DNA of 61,990 nt from an uncultured Cytophagales bacterium (GCA_937911505.1 CALEMF010000038.1:1-61990), one strand, 5' to 3'; positions 53,198 to 61,990 are shown, numbered from the stretch's first letter. Translations and numbers: made by a program. The notes: generated by a model not told the origin, from the sequence alone.

Positions 53198-53217
53198 TAC
53201 TATAATTCAAGTATTTT

Positions 53218-54834
53218 TTATTTTGCTTCTGAGGCTACCTCTGGCGCACCGCTCAGAATTTCTTCATTGGCAAAGTCTGCGTATTTCTCGAAATTCTTGA
53301 CAAATTCTCTTGCCAAATGATTTGCTTTTGCATCGTAGGCCTCTTTGTCTTCCCACGTTTCGCGTGGATTGAGTACTTCATTGGGTACTTGTGGGCAATC
53401 TTGTGGAATCGCCACCCCAAAAATAGGATGGTTTTCATACCTCACATCCTGTAGTTTACCTTCCATCGCGGCAGTAAGCATAGCGCGGGTATAAGCTAAT
53501 TTCATACGATGACCAACCCCATAAGGACCACCTGTCCAACCTGTATTGATCAACCAGACGTTTACTTGATGCTTTCTCATTTTCTCGCCTAGCAACTCGG
53601 CGTATTTAGTAGGATGAAGCGGTAGGAAAGCAGCGCCAAAGCAAGCCGAAAAGGTTGTCTGTGGGTCTACAATGCCCATTTCTGTACCCGCTACCTTTGC
53701 TGTATAGCCAGAAATAAAATGATACATGGCTTGCGCAGGATTGAGCTTAGCAATTGGAGGCAATACACCAAAAGCATCGGCAGTTAAAAAGAAGATATTC
53801 TTAGGAATTCCTCCTACAGAAGGCTCTACGGCATTGTCGATATGATGAATGGGATAAGCAGTACGGGTATTTTGCGTAACGGTTGTATTTTCATAATCAG
53901 GTACACGCGTCCCGTCATGAAAGCGAGTATTTTCCAAAATAGCTCCAAACTTGATAGCATCCCAAATTTGTGGTTCTTTTTGGCGGGTAATATTGATGAC
54001 TTTGGCGTAGCAACCTCCCTCAAAATTGAAAACGCCTTCGTCTGTCCATCCATGTTCATCATCACCAATTAGATGACGTTTAGGATCAGCAGAGAGGGTA
54101 GTTTTACCTGTTCCCGAAAGACCAAAGAAAATGGCGGTATCTCCTGCCTCCCCAATGTTGGCAGAACAGTGCATAGAAAGGGTATCTTTTTCATGTGGCA
54201 AGGTATAATTCAGCACCGTAAAGATACCTTTTTTCATCTCACCCGCGTAGCCTGTACCACCAATGAGGATCATTCTTTTGGTAAAACTGATGATCGCAAA
54301 ATTTTCTTGTCGGGTGCCATCTACTGCTGGATCTGCTTTGAACTCTGGGATGTTGATGATGGTGAAGGTAGGAGTAAAGTGCGTCAGTTCGTCTTCTGCG
54401 GGGCGTAAGAACATATTGTAGCAAAAGAGATTGTGCCACGCTTGAGTATTGACTACACGTAAGTCGAGACGATGTTGCGGGTCAGCACCAGCATACGCAT
54501 CTCGTACATAAACTTTCTTATCTTCTAAAAATTTTACCATTTTTTGATGCAATGCATCAAATTGTGTAGGTTCAAAGGGAAGATTGATTTCACCCCACCA
54601 TACAGATTCGGCTGTTTTTTCGTCTTTTACAGTAAACTTATCTTTAGGAGAGCGCCCTGTAAAAGCACCTGTATCGCACATGAGCGCACCGTTTTCTGCT
54701 AATACTCCTTCTTTGTTGGCGAGGGCGTGCTCTACAAGGGCAGCAGGCGCTAGGTTCCAGTAAGCTTCCGCAACTTTTTGGATACCGAGTGCTTCTAATC
54801 CGCTTGTGGTTGATTTTTTTCCTAATTCTTGCAT
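53218..54834 (-). CDS. pckA: ATP-dependent phosphoenolpyruvate carboxykinase
   Basis: 538 residues, the usual length of the ATP-type enzyme. Motifs: TGRSPKDKF, the kinase loop GLSGTGKTTLSAD, IGDDEHGWTDEGVFNFEGGCYAK (metal and phosphate), and the GGTGYAGEMKKGIF segment. It converts oxaloacetate and ATP to phosphoenolpyruvate and carbon dioxide; in some anaerobes it runs the other way. Single gene unit with a strong terminator behind. Confidence 0.97.
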   Translation of the reverse strand: MQELGKKSTTSGLEALGIQKVAEAYWNLAPAALVEHALANKEGVLAENGALMCDTGAFTGRSPKDKFTVKDEKTAESVWWGEINLPFEPTQFDALHQKMVKFLEDKKVYVRDAYAGADPQHRLDLRVVNTQAWHNLFCYNMFLRPAEDELTHFTPTFTIINIPEFKADPAVDGTRQENFAIISFTKRMILIGGTGYAGEMKKGIFTVLNYTLPHEKDTLSMHCSANIGEAGDTAIFFGLSGTGKTTLSADPKRHLIGDDEHGWTDEGVFNFEGGCYAKVINITRQKEPQIWDAIKFGAILENTRFHDGTRVPDYENTTVTQNTRTAYPIHHIDNAVEPSVGGIPKNIFFLTADAFGVLPPIAKLNPAQAMYHFISGYTAKVAGTEMGIVDPQTTFSACFGAAFLPLHPTKYAELLGEKMRKHQVNVWLINTGWTGGPYGVGHRMKLAYTRAMLTAAMEGKLQDVRYENHPIFGVAIPQDCPQVPNEVLNPRETWEDKEAYDAKANHLAREFVKNFEKYADFANEEILSGAPEVASEAK

Positions 54835-54939
54835 GCTATTTAAGAGGACCAGGTTTATTTGAAATATTTCGGTAAAGTTAATAAATGTTTGGTTTTATAA
54901 ACATTTTTTAGGACAAAATTGGAAAAGCACAGGCTAATA

Positions 54940-55779
54940 CTAAGATAGATAGTCTTTCACATATGCCTCGCTTACCTCCCACAAACGCTGTGCTGTTTTC
55001 ATATTTTTAGAAGCCTCAGAGGCATTGGCTACTTTCTTATCTTTAAAGTAAGCGCCTGATTGCGTCTTCACTTCTGGCGAGGTAGCTAGGTGGACGGTAG
55101 TAGCTGCACCCTGCTTCGGCGACTTGGCTACTAACTGGACGATTCCTTTTAATATGAAATTCATATTTCTAAAAAGACTGGAGGCAATGAAACCGGGCAT
55201 CAGCGCATTGACTGTCACAGGTGTTTCTTTAAGTTTTTCGGCTAGCAACCTGGTAAATAAAATATTACAAAGCTTAGACTGACGATAGGCTTTAAAGCCA
55301 CTAAAGCGCTCTTTAAACTCGATATCCTCAAAGTATACGCGCCCTTGGTGGAGGTCGGACGCCACATTGACAATCCTTCCTTGAGGCGCTTGCTTTACTT
55401 TTTCTAATAATAAGTGAGTGAGTAAAAAAGGCGCCAGGTGATTGACCGCCAATGTTTTTTCAATGCCGTCTTCGGAGGTTTCAAAGCGCTCTTGCCAAAC
55501 CCCTGCATTATTGATCAGAACATCTAGTTGGGTGTATTGCTGGTTAAATACTTTGGTAAACTCCTGAATAGAGGCAAAGGAAGCGAGGTCACAGCTCAGT
55601 AAATCAATCGCTTGGTTGCCTGTTTTCTCTACAAGACGTGCTTTTACTTTTTCGGCTTTTTCTAGGTTACGCACAGGCAAAATGAGGTGATGCTTCCTTT
55701 CTGCCAGTAATAGTGCAGTAGCTTCGCCAATACCTGCTGTAGCACCGGTGATTAATATTTTTTTCGTGGGCTGGGTCAT
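54940..55779 (-). CDS. short-chain dehydrogenase/reductase (retinol dehydrogenase-like)
   Basis: 279 residues. Classical SDR: cofactor loop TGATAGIGEATALLLAE, NNAGVWQE (NNAG), catalytic YRQSK with Ser in IVNVASDLHQG. The longer C-terminal part with GFIASSLFRNM and YFKDKKVANASEAS resembles the retinol-dehydrogenase/WW-oxidoreductase branch. Substrate not predictable. Divergent from the acyl-CoA dehydrogenase gene; the third copy of the 30-bp-unit element lies between. Confidence 0.9.
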   Translation of the reverse strand: MTQPTKKILITGATAGIGEATALLLAERKHHLILPVRNLEKAEKVKARLVEKTGNQAIDLLSCDLASFASIQEFTKVFNQQYTQLDVLINNAGVWQERFETSEDGIEKTLAVNHLAPFLLTHLLLEKVKQAPQGRIVNVASDLHQGRVYFEDIEFKERFSGFKAYRQSKLCNILFTRLLAEKLKETPVTVNALMPGFIASSLFRNMNFILKGIVQLVAKSPKQGAATTVHLATSPEVKTQSGAYFKDKKVANASEASKNMKTAQRLWEVSEAYVKDYLS

Positions 55780-55794
55780 AATAGATTGTTCTTT

Positions 55795-55885
55795 TTAAGA
55801 GTAAAGTCGTTTAGGCTTTTTCTATTTTAGCTACGCTGAGCTACACTTCGTTTCGGTTCCTAAAGAATAACAAAAGTCCAAATGG
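55795..55885 (-). repeat. Intergenic repeat element copy 3, one 30-bp unit, inverted
   Basis: One unit at 55827-55856 on the minus strand: CCGAAACGAAGTGTAGCTCA then GCGTAGCTAA. On the minus strand it is preceded by GACTTTTGTTATTCTTTAGGAA, similar to the other copies, and followed by AATAGAAAAAGCCTAAACGAC, which matches the right flank of copies 1 and 2. It lies between two divergent genes, like the others. Confidence 0.8.
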
Positions 55886-56010
55886 CTTCAGATGTAAAAT
55901 ATTTTTCGGGCTAGAAAAGATAAAAAATCTTTTGTAACTTTAATTAAACCTCATCAAAAAACATTGAGGTTTTACAAACAGTAAGCTACTTACTCTAAAA
56001 TTTGTTTCGT

Positions 56011-57234
56011 ATGTCAATAGATTTGCTCAACCATACCCCTACTTTTCAGAAAAAACAAAAACAAGATATTTTTGAGTCACCTGACTTTTACCAGCTAGAC
56101 GATCTGCTCACAGAAGAGCAAAAGTTGATTAGAAGCAGCGTTCGTGACTTTGTCAAACGGGAGATCTCCCCATACATAGAAGATTGGTACGAAAAGAATC
56201 ATTTTCCTTACGAGATTGTAAAAAAGTTCGGTACGCTCGGCGTATTTGGTCCTACTGTGCCACAAGCCTATGGTGGAGGCGGGCTGGATTACACCTCTTA
56301 CGGTTTGATGATGCAAGAAATAGAGCGTGGTGATTCAGGGATGCGCTCTACCGCTTCGGTACAAGGCTCTCTGGTGATGTACCCCATACAGGCCTATGGC
56401 TCCGAGGCACAGAAGCAAAAGTACCTTCCTAAACTTGCTTCTGGAGAATGGCTAGGTTGCTTTGGCTTGACTGAGCCCGACCACGGTTCTAACCCAAGTG
56501 GGATGGTCACCACTTTAAAGAAAGAAGGGGATCATTATGTATTGAATGGTGCTAAAATGTGGATTTCTAATTCGCCCCTCGCCGACGTGGCTATCGTATG
56601 GGCTAAAAATGAGGAGGGGCGCATCAAGGGGATAATCGTGGAGAAAGGGATGGAAGGCTTCTCTGCTCCAGAAATTCACGGAAAGTGGTCGTTACGTGCC
56701 TCAGCTACCGGCGAGTTGGTGTTTGACGATGTAAAAATACCAGAAGAAAACATTCTCCCACACATAGATGGACTCAAAGGCCCTTTGAGCTGCTTGGATA
56801 AAGCGCGCTACGGTATTTCTTGGGGAGCGTTGGGGGCAGCGATGGACTGCTACGACTCTGCCAAGCGCTATGCATTGGAGCGCCAACAGTTTGGGAAACC
56901 GATTGCCTCTTTCCAGTTGATCCAAAAGAAACTGGCTGAGATGCTCTCTGAAATTACCAAAGCACAGCTACTCTGCTGGCGATTGGGTAAATTGATGGAT
57001 GAGGGCAAAGCTACCACTGCGCAGATTTCCCTAGGAAAGCGCAATAATGTACAAATGGCACTAGAGATTGCCCGCGAAGCACGCCAGATTCACGGTGGGA
57101 TGGGTATTACCAACGAGTACTCTATTATGCGCCATATGATGAATCTAGAGTCGGTGGTTACCTATGAAGGAACCCACGATATTCATCTGCTTATTTTAGG
57201 CGCTGATATTACTGGTATTTCTGCTTTCAAATAG
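56011..57234 (+). CDS. acyl-CoA dehydrogenase, glutaryl-CoA dehydrogenase-like
   Basis: About 407 residues from ATG at 56011; the frame is open a few codons upstream with a TTG. Landmarks: FGPTVPQAYGGGGLDYTSYGLMMQE, GMRSTASVQGSLVMYPI, CFGLTEPDHGSNPSGMVTTL (flavin and substrate), the C-terminal RQIHGGMGITNEYSI, and the catalytic Glu in VTYEGTHDIHLLILG. The RS-x-SVQ-SLVM and GLTEPDHGS segments match glutaryl-CoA dehydrogenase, which also decarboxylates. No electron-transfer flavoprotein gene is near. Confidence 0.9.
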   Translation: MSIDLLNHTPTFQKKQKQDIFESPDFYQLDDLLTEEQKLIRSSVRDFVKREISPYIEDWYEKNHFPYEIVKKFGTLGVFGPTVPQAYGGGGLDYTSYGLMMQEIERGDSGMRSTASVQGSLVMYPIQAYGSEAQKQKYLPKLASGEWLGCFGLTEPDHGSNPSGMVTTLKKEGDHYVLNGAKMWISNSPLADVAIVWAKNEEGRIKGIIVEKGMEGFSAPEIHGKWSLRASATGELVFDDVKIPEENILPHIDGLKGPLSCLDKARYGISWGALGAAMDCYDSAKRYALERQQFGKPIASFQLIQKKLAEMLSEITKAQLLCWRLGKLMDEGKATTAQISLGKRNNVQMALEIAREARQIHGGMGITNEYSIMRHMMNLESVVTYEGTHDIHLLILGADITGISAFK

Positions 57235-57251
57235 ATTGATCACACACTGAG

Positions 57252-57278
57252 AAGCGCTTGGTATTTTACTGAGCGCTT
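57252..57278 (+). terminator. Weak terminator stem-loop
   Basis: AAGCGCT (57252-57258) pairs with AGCGCTT (57272-57278) in the short gap after the acyl-CoA dehydrogenase gene. Confidence 0.4.
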
Positions 57279-57301
57279 TCGTCTCTGCTATTCCCTCTTC
57301 T

Positions 57302-57913
57302 ATGAGTAAAACCACTACGCGCAGTTTACAAGACTACCTTTCTTTTGGCTACTTGTTTTTGCTGTCTTTGGGTATCATCAAAGATTCCATCTATTACAGC
57401 TTCTTAGGAATCAACATTTTAAGCTACTCTAATGTACTCGATGTGCTGTTGAGTCCTGTTATTTACCTCACAAGGCATATTATGTTGCCCCTTTTTATTA
57501 TTGGTACCATCCTTCTTGCTTATGTCACTGTCCACCTCAATCCTTTTCTTTACAAGCGTTTTAGAGATAAGCGTTGGTACATCAAATACACAAAGCGACC
57601 CATAGCCGAACTAGATGAGCGCTACGCCAAGCCGATTCCCCCCGAACGATTCTTGTGGATGGCTGCCAGTTTTATTTTCGTATTTTATATAGGGCTAGGT
57701 GTAGGGGGCGGTGCTACGATGAAAGAAAAACTACAATCAAAAACGATTCCCCTAGATCATACCATTGTTTTTGTAGATAAAACTGCTGTGAAGGTGACGC
57801 TAATTGGGCATAACAATCAGTATCTCTTTTACGCGCAGAAGGGAGATCAACATGTTACCGTTGTGCCTGTTCAAGGAAATGTACGAAGTATAGTGCAGTT
57901 ATCGCAGGAGTAA
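57302..57913 (+). CDS. membrane protein of unknown function
   Basis: 203 residues with three likely membrane helices: YLFLLSLGIIKDSIYYSFLG, MLPLFIIGTILLAYVTVHL, and FLWMAASFIFVFYIGLGVGGG. The middle cytoplasmic loop is basic and the C-terminal 70 residues are a small beta-rich domain (HTIVFVDKTAVKVTLIGHNNQYLFY). No family recognised. Length and codon use are consistent with a real gene. It is 67 bp after the acyl-CoA dehydrogenase gene. Confidence 0.65.
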   Translation: MSKTTTRSLQDYLSFGYLFLLSLGIIKDSIYYSFLGINILSYSNVLDVLLSPVIYLTRHIMLPLFIIGTILLAYVTVHLNPFLYKRFRDKRWYIKYTKRPIAELDERYAKPIPPERFLWMAASFIFVFYIGLGVGGGATMKEKLQSKTIPLDHTIVFVDKTAVKVTLIGHNNQYLFYAQKGDQHVTVVPVQGNVRSIVQLSQE

Positions 57914-57937
57914 ATGATTACTATTACCGTATTGATA

Positions 57938-58459
57938 TTACTCATTCAACTTATTAACTATCAAAGTAAAAGTTACTAGCAGATAGCTATTCACCTCACA
58001 CCCTAATTCTTCAAGCGATACTACTTGCTCATCGTAATCGGGGAAAGTTAACTTTTTGAGTTCATTTTCTAGCGCTAAGATTTCTTCTGCATAAATTTTA
58101 GTACTGCGAGGTACAACAAACTGTATTTCTTCCACTTTACTTTTTTCATTGACGAGAATATAGAAACGGGAAAGGCTTTCTCTACCAATCTCGCTGATAC
58201 GCCTTTGTGAAAAAACATCTTTTGCTAAAGGTGCTACGGTAGTGTAATCATAATGAATTTTACAACCATCACTTACTTCACTCCAATTAAACCCTTGGTT
58301 AGTAGTGTTACTGACAATTATTTTATTAGGAAGACTAAAGTCGCATAGATAGGTCGTATTGCTTACTTTTACTTCAGGCCGATTAAGACGGGTCTGCGAG
58401 TAAGCAATATGAATAGTAGTATAGCATAAAAGGAAGAGTAGGTACTTCATCATAAACAT
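57938..58459 (-). CDS. secreted protein of unknown function
   Basis: 173 residues with a signal peptide (MKYLLFLLCYTTIHIAYSQT, using the Met near residue 4). The mature chain is mixed alpha/beta, with two Cys-bearing stretches (NTTYLCDFSLP, VSDGCKIHYDY) and a C-terminal ELGCEVNSYLLVTFTLIVNK. The end is somewhat like a TonB C-terminal strand pattern, but that is weak. It lies 47 bp downstream of the LRR protein gene on the same strand and may share its transcript. Confidence 0.6.
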   Translation of the reverse strand: MFMMKYLLFLLCYTTIHIAYSQTRLNRPEVKVSNTTYLCDFSLPNKIIVSNTTNQGFNWSEVSDGCKIHYDYTTVAPLAKDVFSQRRISEIGRESLSRFYILVNEKSKVEEIQFVVPRSTKIYAEEILALENELKKLTFPDYDEQVVSLEELGCEVNSYLLVTFTLIVNKLNE

Positions 58460-58506
58460 TTTATAACATTTAGCAATTAAAATCCAACGTCAAAGATGAA
58501 GCCAGA

Positions 58507-61500
58507 TCATATTTTAAGTGTTTTGAGCTTTGGAAAGTGCTTTCTTATGGTTTCTTCTTCCTGCTTTAGATCATCATTATTTACATGATTGTAAAGAGAT
58601 AGATGCTCAAGTTGTACAAGAGTTGAGAGTATTGGAAGTTGCATTAAAAAATTAGCCACCAGTTCATCTTTTCCCTTACCATACGAATCAAAATCATTAA
58701 AAGTGAGATGAAGTTGTTGTAATTGCGTTTGTTTTGACAAAGCAGTTAAGAAATTTTGAAAGTCTTTCGTATTAATGTGTAAAACAATGTCTAGGTGAAT
58801 CAATTGCTTCATTTTAGGAAGTATTTCACAAAAAAAGTCCAAGTTAGCGTACCGTTTATGATCTATTTTGATTTCTAGTACTTGTAAGTTGGGAAGCTTA
58901 GAAAAATCAGGCATAGGTACCGCCAATAGATGGTATTTTTTAAAGTAAAATGCTCTTAACGAAGAAAGCCGATAAAGCTGCTCATCAAACTTTTTGATTT
59001 TTCCATCCATCTGAAGCAGCTCTACCGCAGGCAAATTTAATTGAAAGAGGGGATGCTTAGCAAAGTTAATGGCGTGTTTACTAAGATATATCTTTTTCAA
59101 AGAGGTCAGTGGGGAGCCTTTTATAGCTTGTTGTATGCCTTTCCGTTTGAACTTTACCCGATAGAAGTAGGCTTCCTCAACAGATTCCATCGCTTCTAGC
59201 CAAGCAGCTTCGATCTCGCACCTTTGTAGAGATACTACTCTAAGCTTGGGCAAACGAAATACCGCCTGCAAACTAACAGGATCTACCTCACCTTCTATAC
59301 GAAGTAATGCTAGCTGTTTACAGTTTTCAAAGGTTTTCCCAAAAGAAACTTGCGCAGCTTTTTGGTTACCCTTTGGCACTTTTATATCTAAACGCTTCAG
59401 TTGGGTGAGTTTACGCAGTGTAGCAGGAATAGACTGGTTTGAGAGCGTCAATTGAAGCTGTTCTAGCTGCGTCATACGCCCGATACTTGGATCAATTACA
59501 GCTTCCTCGATGACAAGTGAGGTGACTTGTCGCATGGTCGAAACGAGTTGCTGTATAGAGGCTTTTACATCTCTTGCTATCGTTACTTTTTTCCAGCGTT
59601 CATCGTTCAGTACGGCTGGCACTAGATTGGTAACATTGCTTCGAATATCAAGACAACCTTTGGAATGATGTACCACTTCGTCTATGTAGGTTTTCAACAT
59701 ATAGCTATCAGCGGATAACAGTTCCGAAAAATCTACATAGATACTTAGCCCTCTTTCACGTCTCAGGCTATACAATCGTGCAATAAAATTGATTTTATCG
59801 ATTTCAGGATGCACTTTTATAAACTCAAAGGCCTTACGAAGTTGGGCTTTCCTGCTGTACTGTCGAAACAAGTCGATGAGCGCTGGAGATAAGTGCTTTT
59901 TAATAAATGCCTTGATGTATTTTTTAAGAGGTTGATCGTTGGTATATATCCCTATGGCAAAGATAAAAGCGTGTAAGGTAGGGTCTGGTACATAACTGTT
60001 GGAGAGCATCTCTAGCGCCAATATATTATTGGCTGGCTCGCTATTCTTTAAAAGATCGAGTAGGCTTTCTTCTTTTTGTACTTCTCCTTTTACAATCCCT
60101 TTTGATGTATTCAAAACTTCTAGAAAGTCTTCTTCTAGTAACAGTCGAGTTTGCAACTGCCCAACCTCGAAAGTTTGTTTTTGCTTGCTTAGGTCACGAC
60201 ATAGCACTACTACATCAGCCGTAGCAATCTCTCTTTTTAGCTGCAAACCTTGTGCAGCTAAGTCATTGGCAACCGCTTGCTTATTAAGCAAGGGCGATTG
60301 TCCTATAAGTGCCACTTGTTTCACTGTTCCCTCGAGTAATTTCTTTTTGTTTTCTGTAGAAGTCCTTACCAACAAGGGCTTGATTTTCTCCCAGGCCAAC
60401 AGGTGGATATTTAAGGTAGTGTGTGTAAGCAAGGAAATATACGCTGCCAGGCTAGGCGTATCTCTTTGATGAGCCAAAAAGAGGTCTAATATCAACGGTG
60501 CTTGCGCTTTATGTTGTTTTAAAAGTGCAAAAAGCTTCTTTAAACGCGAGGCGTGCTTATTGGTCTTTGTGGTGTTGATCGTCAGTACTTCCAGTTGAAG
60601 CAAATACTTCAGGAACTGGTCTGAGACACCTTCTTCTCCTAAGTGGGTTCCTGTAAGGTGTAACACGCGTAATTGAGGTAAATGAGCAGGTAAATCGAGG
60701 TATGGCCATCTTCCTACAGTTAGGTGTAAGGCTTTGAGTTGTGATAAGCCAGGTAGGAGCAACTGCTCTACCGCGACTTTGAAAGTGAGATGAAGCGTTT
60801 GAAGGTGAGGGATACCCGCCAAAAAATGTAGTTGATCTAGTTGGAAATGGTAAGCTCCTGCTAAAAAACGTGACTTGCTCAGTAAGCTCTTAAGCGAGTC
60901 GATATGGAGTGTATGAAGCTTTTTTAAGGCTTGTATTCCTTTTAAGCTTTGTTGCCAAGCTGCTTCACCTACCTCCACTTGGTGTTTTTCGGGATGGGTA
61001 CGGTAATCGGCACCTTTGTTATCGACTAAGTGGAGGGCAGTGATGTTTGTCAATTGATCGAGGTAAGCGAGCGGGCGGCTATGGTAGATGGTAAGGGCTT
61101 TTAAACGACTTTGCTTTGCTTGCGTAACGAAGTTTTTCCAAAGCTCTTCTTTGAAATAAGCTGGATAGTCGAAGCTTAATGCTTCTAAATGAGGCAGTTT
61201 AAAAAGCTCCGCTGGATATTGCTCAATCATACTCTTTTGAAGATCCAAACGCCGCAGTGACTTCAAACCTAAGAGGCTATGAGGAAACCGATTGGTATTT
61301 ACATCCACACATACGTCTTCTAGACGATCGCACTTCGCTAAGAAGTCAGTATAGAAAGCCTGTGGTAGTGACACCCCTCTAATGTCTATTTTTTTCAATG
61401 ACTTAGGCGCTTTCAAGCGTTCATTCCAACGGGGAATATAGCGGCTACAATGGATAAGGAGTACATTCAGATTGGGTAATTGTTGGTCAAAAGTATCTAT

Positions 61501-61593
61501 AAAGTACTGAATCTCTCGGGCGTGGGTAAGATGTAGTACTTCAATCGCCTCAGGGCTACCCGAAAACTGAGAGAGTTTATTTTTAATAATCAT
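58507..61593 (-). CDS. 1028-residue leucine-rich-repeat protein with BRCT-like insert
   Basis: Leucine-rich repeats fill residues about 20-340 (for example LKSLRRLDLQKSMIEQYPAEL) and about 690-1028 (MTQLEQLQLTLSNQSIPATL). Between them, residues about 423-497 read like a BRCT domain: KQVALIGQSPLLNKQAVAND, LAAQGLQLKREIATADVVVL, then a Lys-rich turn and LQTRLLLEEDFLEVL. A helical HEAT-like stretch (about 508-600) follows. No signal peptide, so probably cytoplasmic. Two LRR blocks around a BRCT-like domain is an unusual plan; the BRCT call rests on pattern only. It starts 36 bp after the ion channel gene. Confidence 0.75.
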   Translation of the reverse strand: MIIKNKLSQFSGSPEAIEVLHLTHAREIQYFIDTFDQQLPNLNVLLIHCSRYIPRWNERLKAPKSLKKIDIRGVSLPQAFYTDFLAKCDRLEDVCVDVNTNRFPHSLLGLKSLRRLDLQKSMIEQYPAELFKLPHLEALSFDYPAYFKEELWKNFVTQAKQSRLKALTIYHSRPLAYLDQLTNITALHLVDNKGADYRTHPEKHQVEVGEAAWQQSLKGIQALKKLHTLHIDSLKSLLSKSRFLAGAYHFQLDQLHFLAGIPHLQTLHLTFKVAVEQLLLPGLSQLKALHLTVGRWPYLDLPAHLPQLRVLHLTGTHLGEEGVSDQFLKYLLQLEVLTINTTKTNKHASRLKKLFALLKQHKAQAPLILDLFLAHQRDTPSLAAYISLLTHTTLNIHLLAWEKIKPLLVRTSTENKKKLLEGTVKQVALIGQSPLLNKQAVANDLAAQGLQLKREIATADVVVLCRDLSKQKQTFEVGQLQTRLLLEEDFLEVLNTSKGIVKGEVQKEESLLDLLKNSEPANNILALEMLSNSYVPDPTLHAFIFAIGIYTNDQPLKKYIKAFIKKHLSPALIDLFRQYSRKAQLRKAFEFIKVHPEIDKINFIARLYSLRRERGLSIYVDFSELLSADSYMLKTYIDEVVHHSKGCLDIRSNVTNLVPAVLNDERWKKVTIARDVKASIQQLVSTMRQVTSLVIEEAVIDPSIGRMTQLEQLQLTLSNQSIPATLRKLTQLKRLDIKVPKGNQKAAQVSFGKTFENCKQLALLRIEGEVDPVSLQAVFRLPKLRVVSLQRCEIEAAWLEAMESVEEAYFYRVKFKRKGIQQAIKGSPLTSLKKIYLSKHAINFAKHPLFQLNLPAVELLQMDGKIKKFDEQLYRLSSLRAFYFKKYHLLAVPMPDFSKLPNLQVLEIKIDHKRYANLDFFCEILPKMKQLIHLDIVLHINTKDFQNFLTALSKQTQLQQLHLTFNDFDSYGKGKDELVANFLMQLPILSTLVQLEHLSLYNHVNNDDLKQEEETIRKHFPKLKTLKI

Positions 61594-61629
61594 TTTTTTG
61601 ATAACAGTATTTTAACTGTATGGACTACC

Positions 61630-61990
61630 TTACTTTGAGTTTAAGCGCTGTTTAATACTTTCTAACTCTTGCCTGAGTGACTGCATTTCAGCTAAGATGG
61701 TACGTACACCTTCTCGTAGTTCTTGTTCGGTTTGGGTAAGCTCTTCCTCGATATGCTTCATCGCCTCGCTTTCTTGCTTTTGTTTCTCTGCTGCCAATTT
61801 TTCTTGCACTTGTGAGGTAAGTACAGCTACAAATACATTGAAGCTTACAATGACCGTAAGTAAAATAAAACTAATAAAATACCCTTTGATGAACCAAGAA
61901 TCTTCATAATAACCGCTAGAAGTATACATCATATCGGGCCACCCTTCGAGGGTCATCATTTGGAAGAGCGTCAGCAGTGCTGCACCCAAA
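61630..61990 (-). CDS. ion transport (NavBac-like) channel, C-terminal part, cut by window edge
   Basis: At least 119 residues, open to the window end. The pore region has FQMMTLEGWPDMMY, a selectivity filter of the TLExW type seen in voltage-gated sodium/calcium-type channels; the last membrane helix follows (FISFILLTVIVSFNVFVAVL), then a long coiled coil (KLAAEKQKQESEAMKHIEE) that assembles tetramers in NavBac. The voltage-sensor part lies outside the window. Probably co-transcribed with the LRR protein gene. Confidence 0.85.
   Translation of the reverse strand, partial: LGAALLTLFQMMTLEGWPDMMYTSSGYYEDSWFIKGYFISFILLTVIVSFNVFVAVLTSQVQEKLAAEKQKQESEAMKHIEEELTQTEQELREGVRTILAEMQSLRQELESIKQRLNSK

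Noticed and set aside
53826..54439. Frames in other phases inside pckA
   Set aside because: pckA is complete and conserved; no independent motif in the shadows.

Overview
The window looks like a chromosome segment of a Bacteroidota bacterium, probably Cytophagales-like, with fairly low GC. The evidence is: Bacteroidota-type -7 promoter motifs (TAnnTTTG); few Shine-Dalgarno sites; two secreted proteins with C-terminal tails of the type IX secretion (Por) type; a fused CcoN-CcoO oxidase subunit with a one-haem CcoP; a Fur gene directly upstream of purA; and many lipoproteins. No rRNA or tRNA gene, CRISPR array, intact insertion sequence or prophage is seen.

Layout. 1-3.0 kb: a 5'-incomplete NmrA-like gene, a SnoaL-like and a VOC protein, an orphan protein and a TrkA-type K+ channel. 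3.1-7.6 kb: two copies of an intergenic element built on tandem 30-bp units, flanking a LytTR membrane regulator, an acyltransferase, a Lys/Thr-rich H1-like protein and a methyltransferase carrying a lipoprotein signal. 7.4-18.6 kb: a microaerobic respiration block. It holds two Crp/Fnr regulators, SafE, FixH, CcoG, CcoP, CcoQ, CcoNO, CcoS, a YoaP-like acetyltransferase and the CcoI copper ATPase. CcoI is broken by one in-frame TAA. Perfect FNR-type boxes (TGAT-N4-ATCA) precede ccoNO, ccoI and the second regulator, and a fourth box lies 35 kb away before a DUF983 gene. 18.6-31 kb: a PagL-like lipid A deacylase, a secreted beta-helix glycosidase, purA-fur, trmN6, a Rieske protein, TerC, mannose-1-P guanylyltransferase, RecQ and PnuC. 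31-38.5 kb: an AraC regulator, two related hydrolases with an apparent Cys nucleophile, an NTF2-like protein, a flavodoxin-like protein, a cytochrome c with a PQQ-type sugar dehydrogenase, and a third hydrolase lacking the nucleophile Ser. 38.5-45.9 kb: a minus-strand island with an MbnP-like copper protein, an MbnH-like dihaem peroxidase, two related small Cys-rich membrane-anchored proteins, a TonB-dependent receptor, a PepSY protein and a DUF2911 protein. It looks like a metal, probably copper, acquisition system. 46-62 kb: an M43 metalloprotease, a decayed PDDEXK_2 nuclease/transposase, a GlmM-like mutase, a cysteine desulfurase, DUF983, PckA, an SDR, a glutaryl-CoA dehydrogenase-like enzyme, and a 1028-residue leucine-rich-repeat protein with an apparent BRCT-like insert next to an ion channel cut by the window edge.

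The strongest leads are: the FNR-box set with matching promoter spacing; the in-frame stop in ccoI; the 30-bp-unit intergenic element found three times, each time between divergent genes; the MbnP/MbnH island with its paired small proteins; the LRR-BRCT architecture; and a small minus-strand transcription unit with its own terminator near 7.4-7.6 kb. All calls come from reading the sequence; no database search was run.
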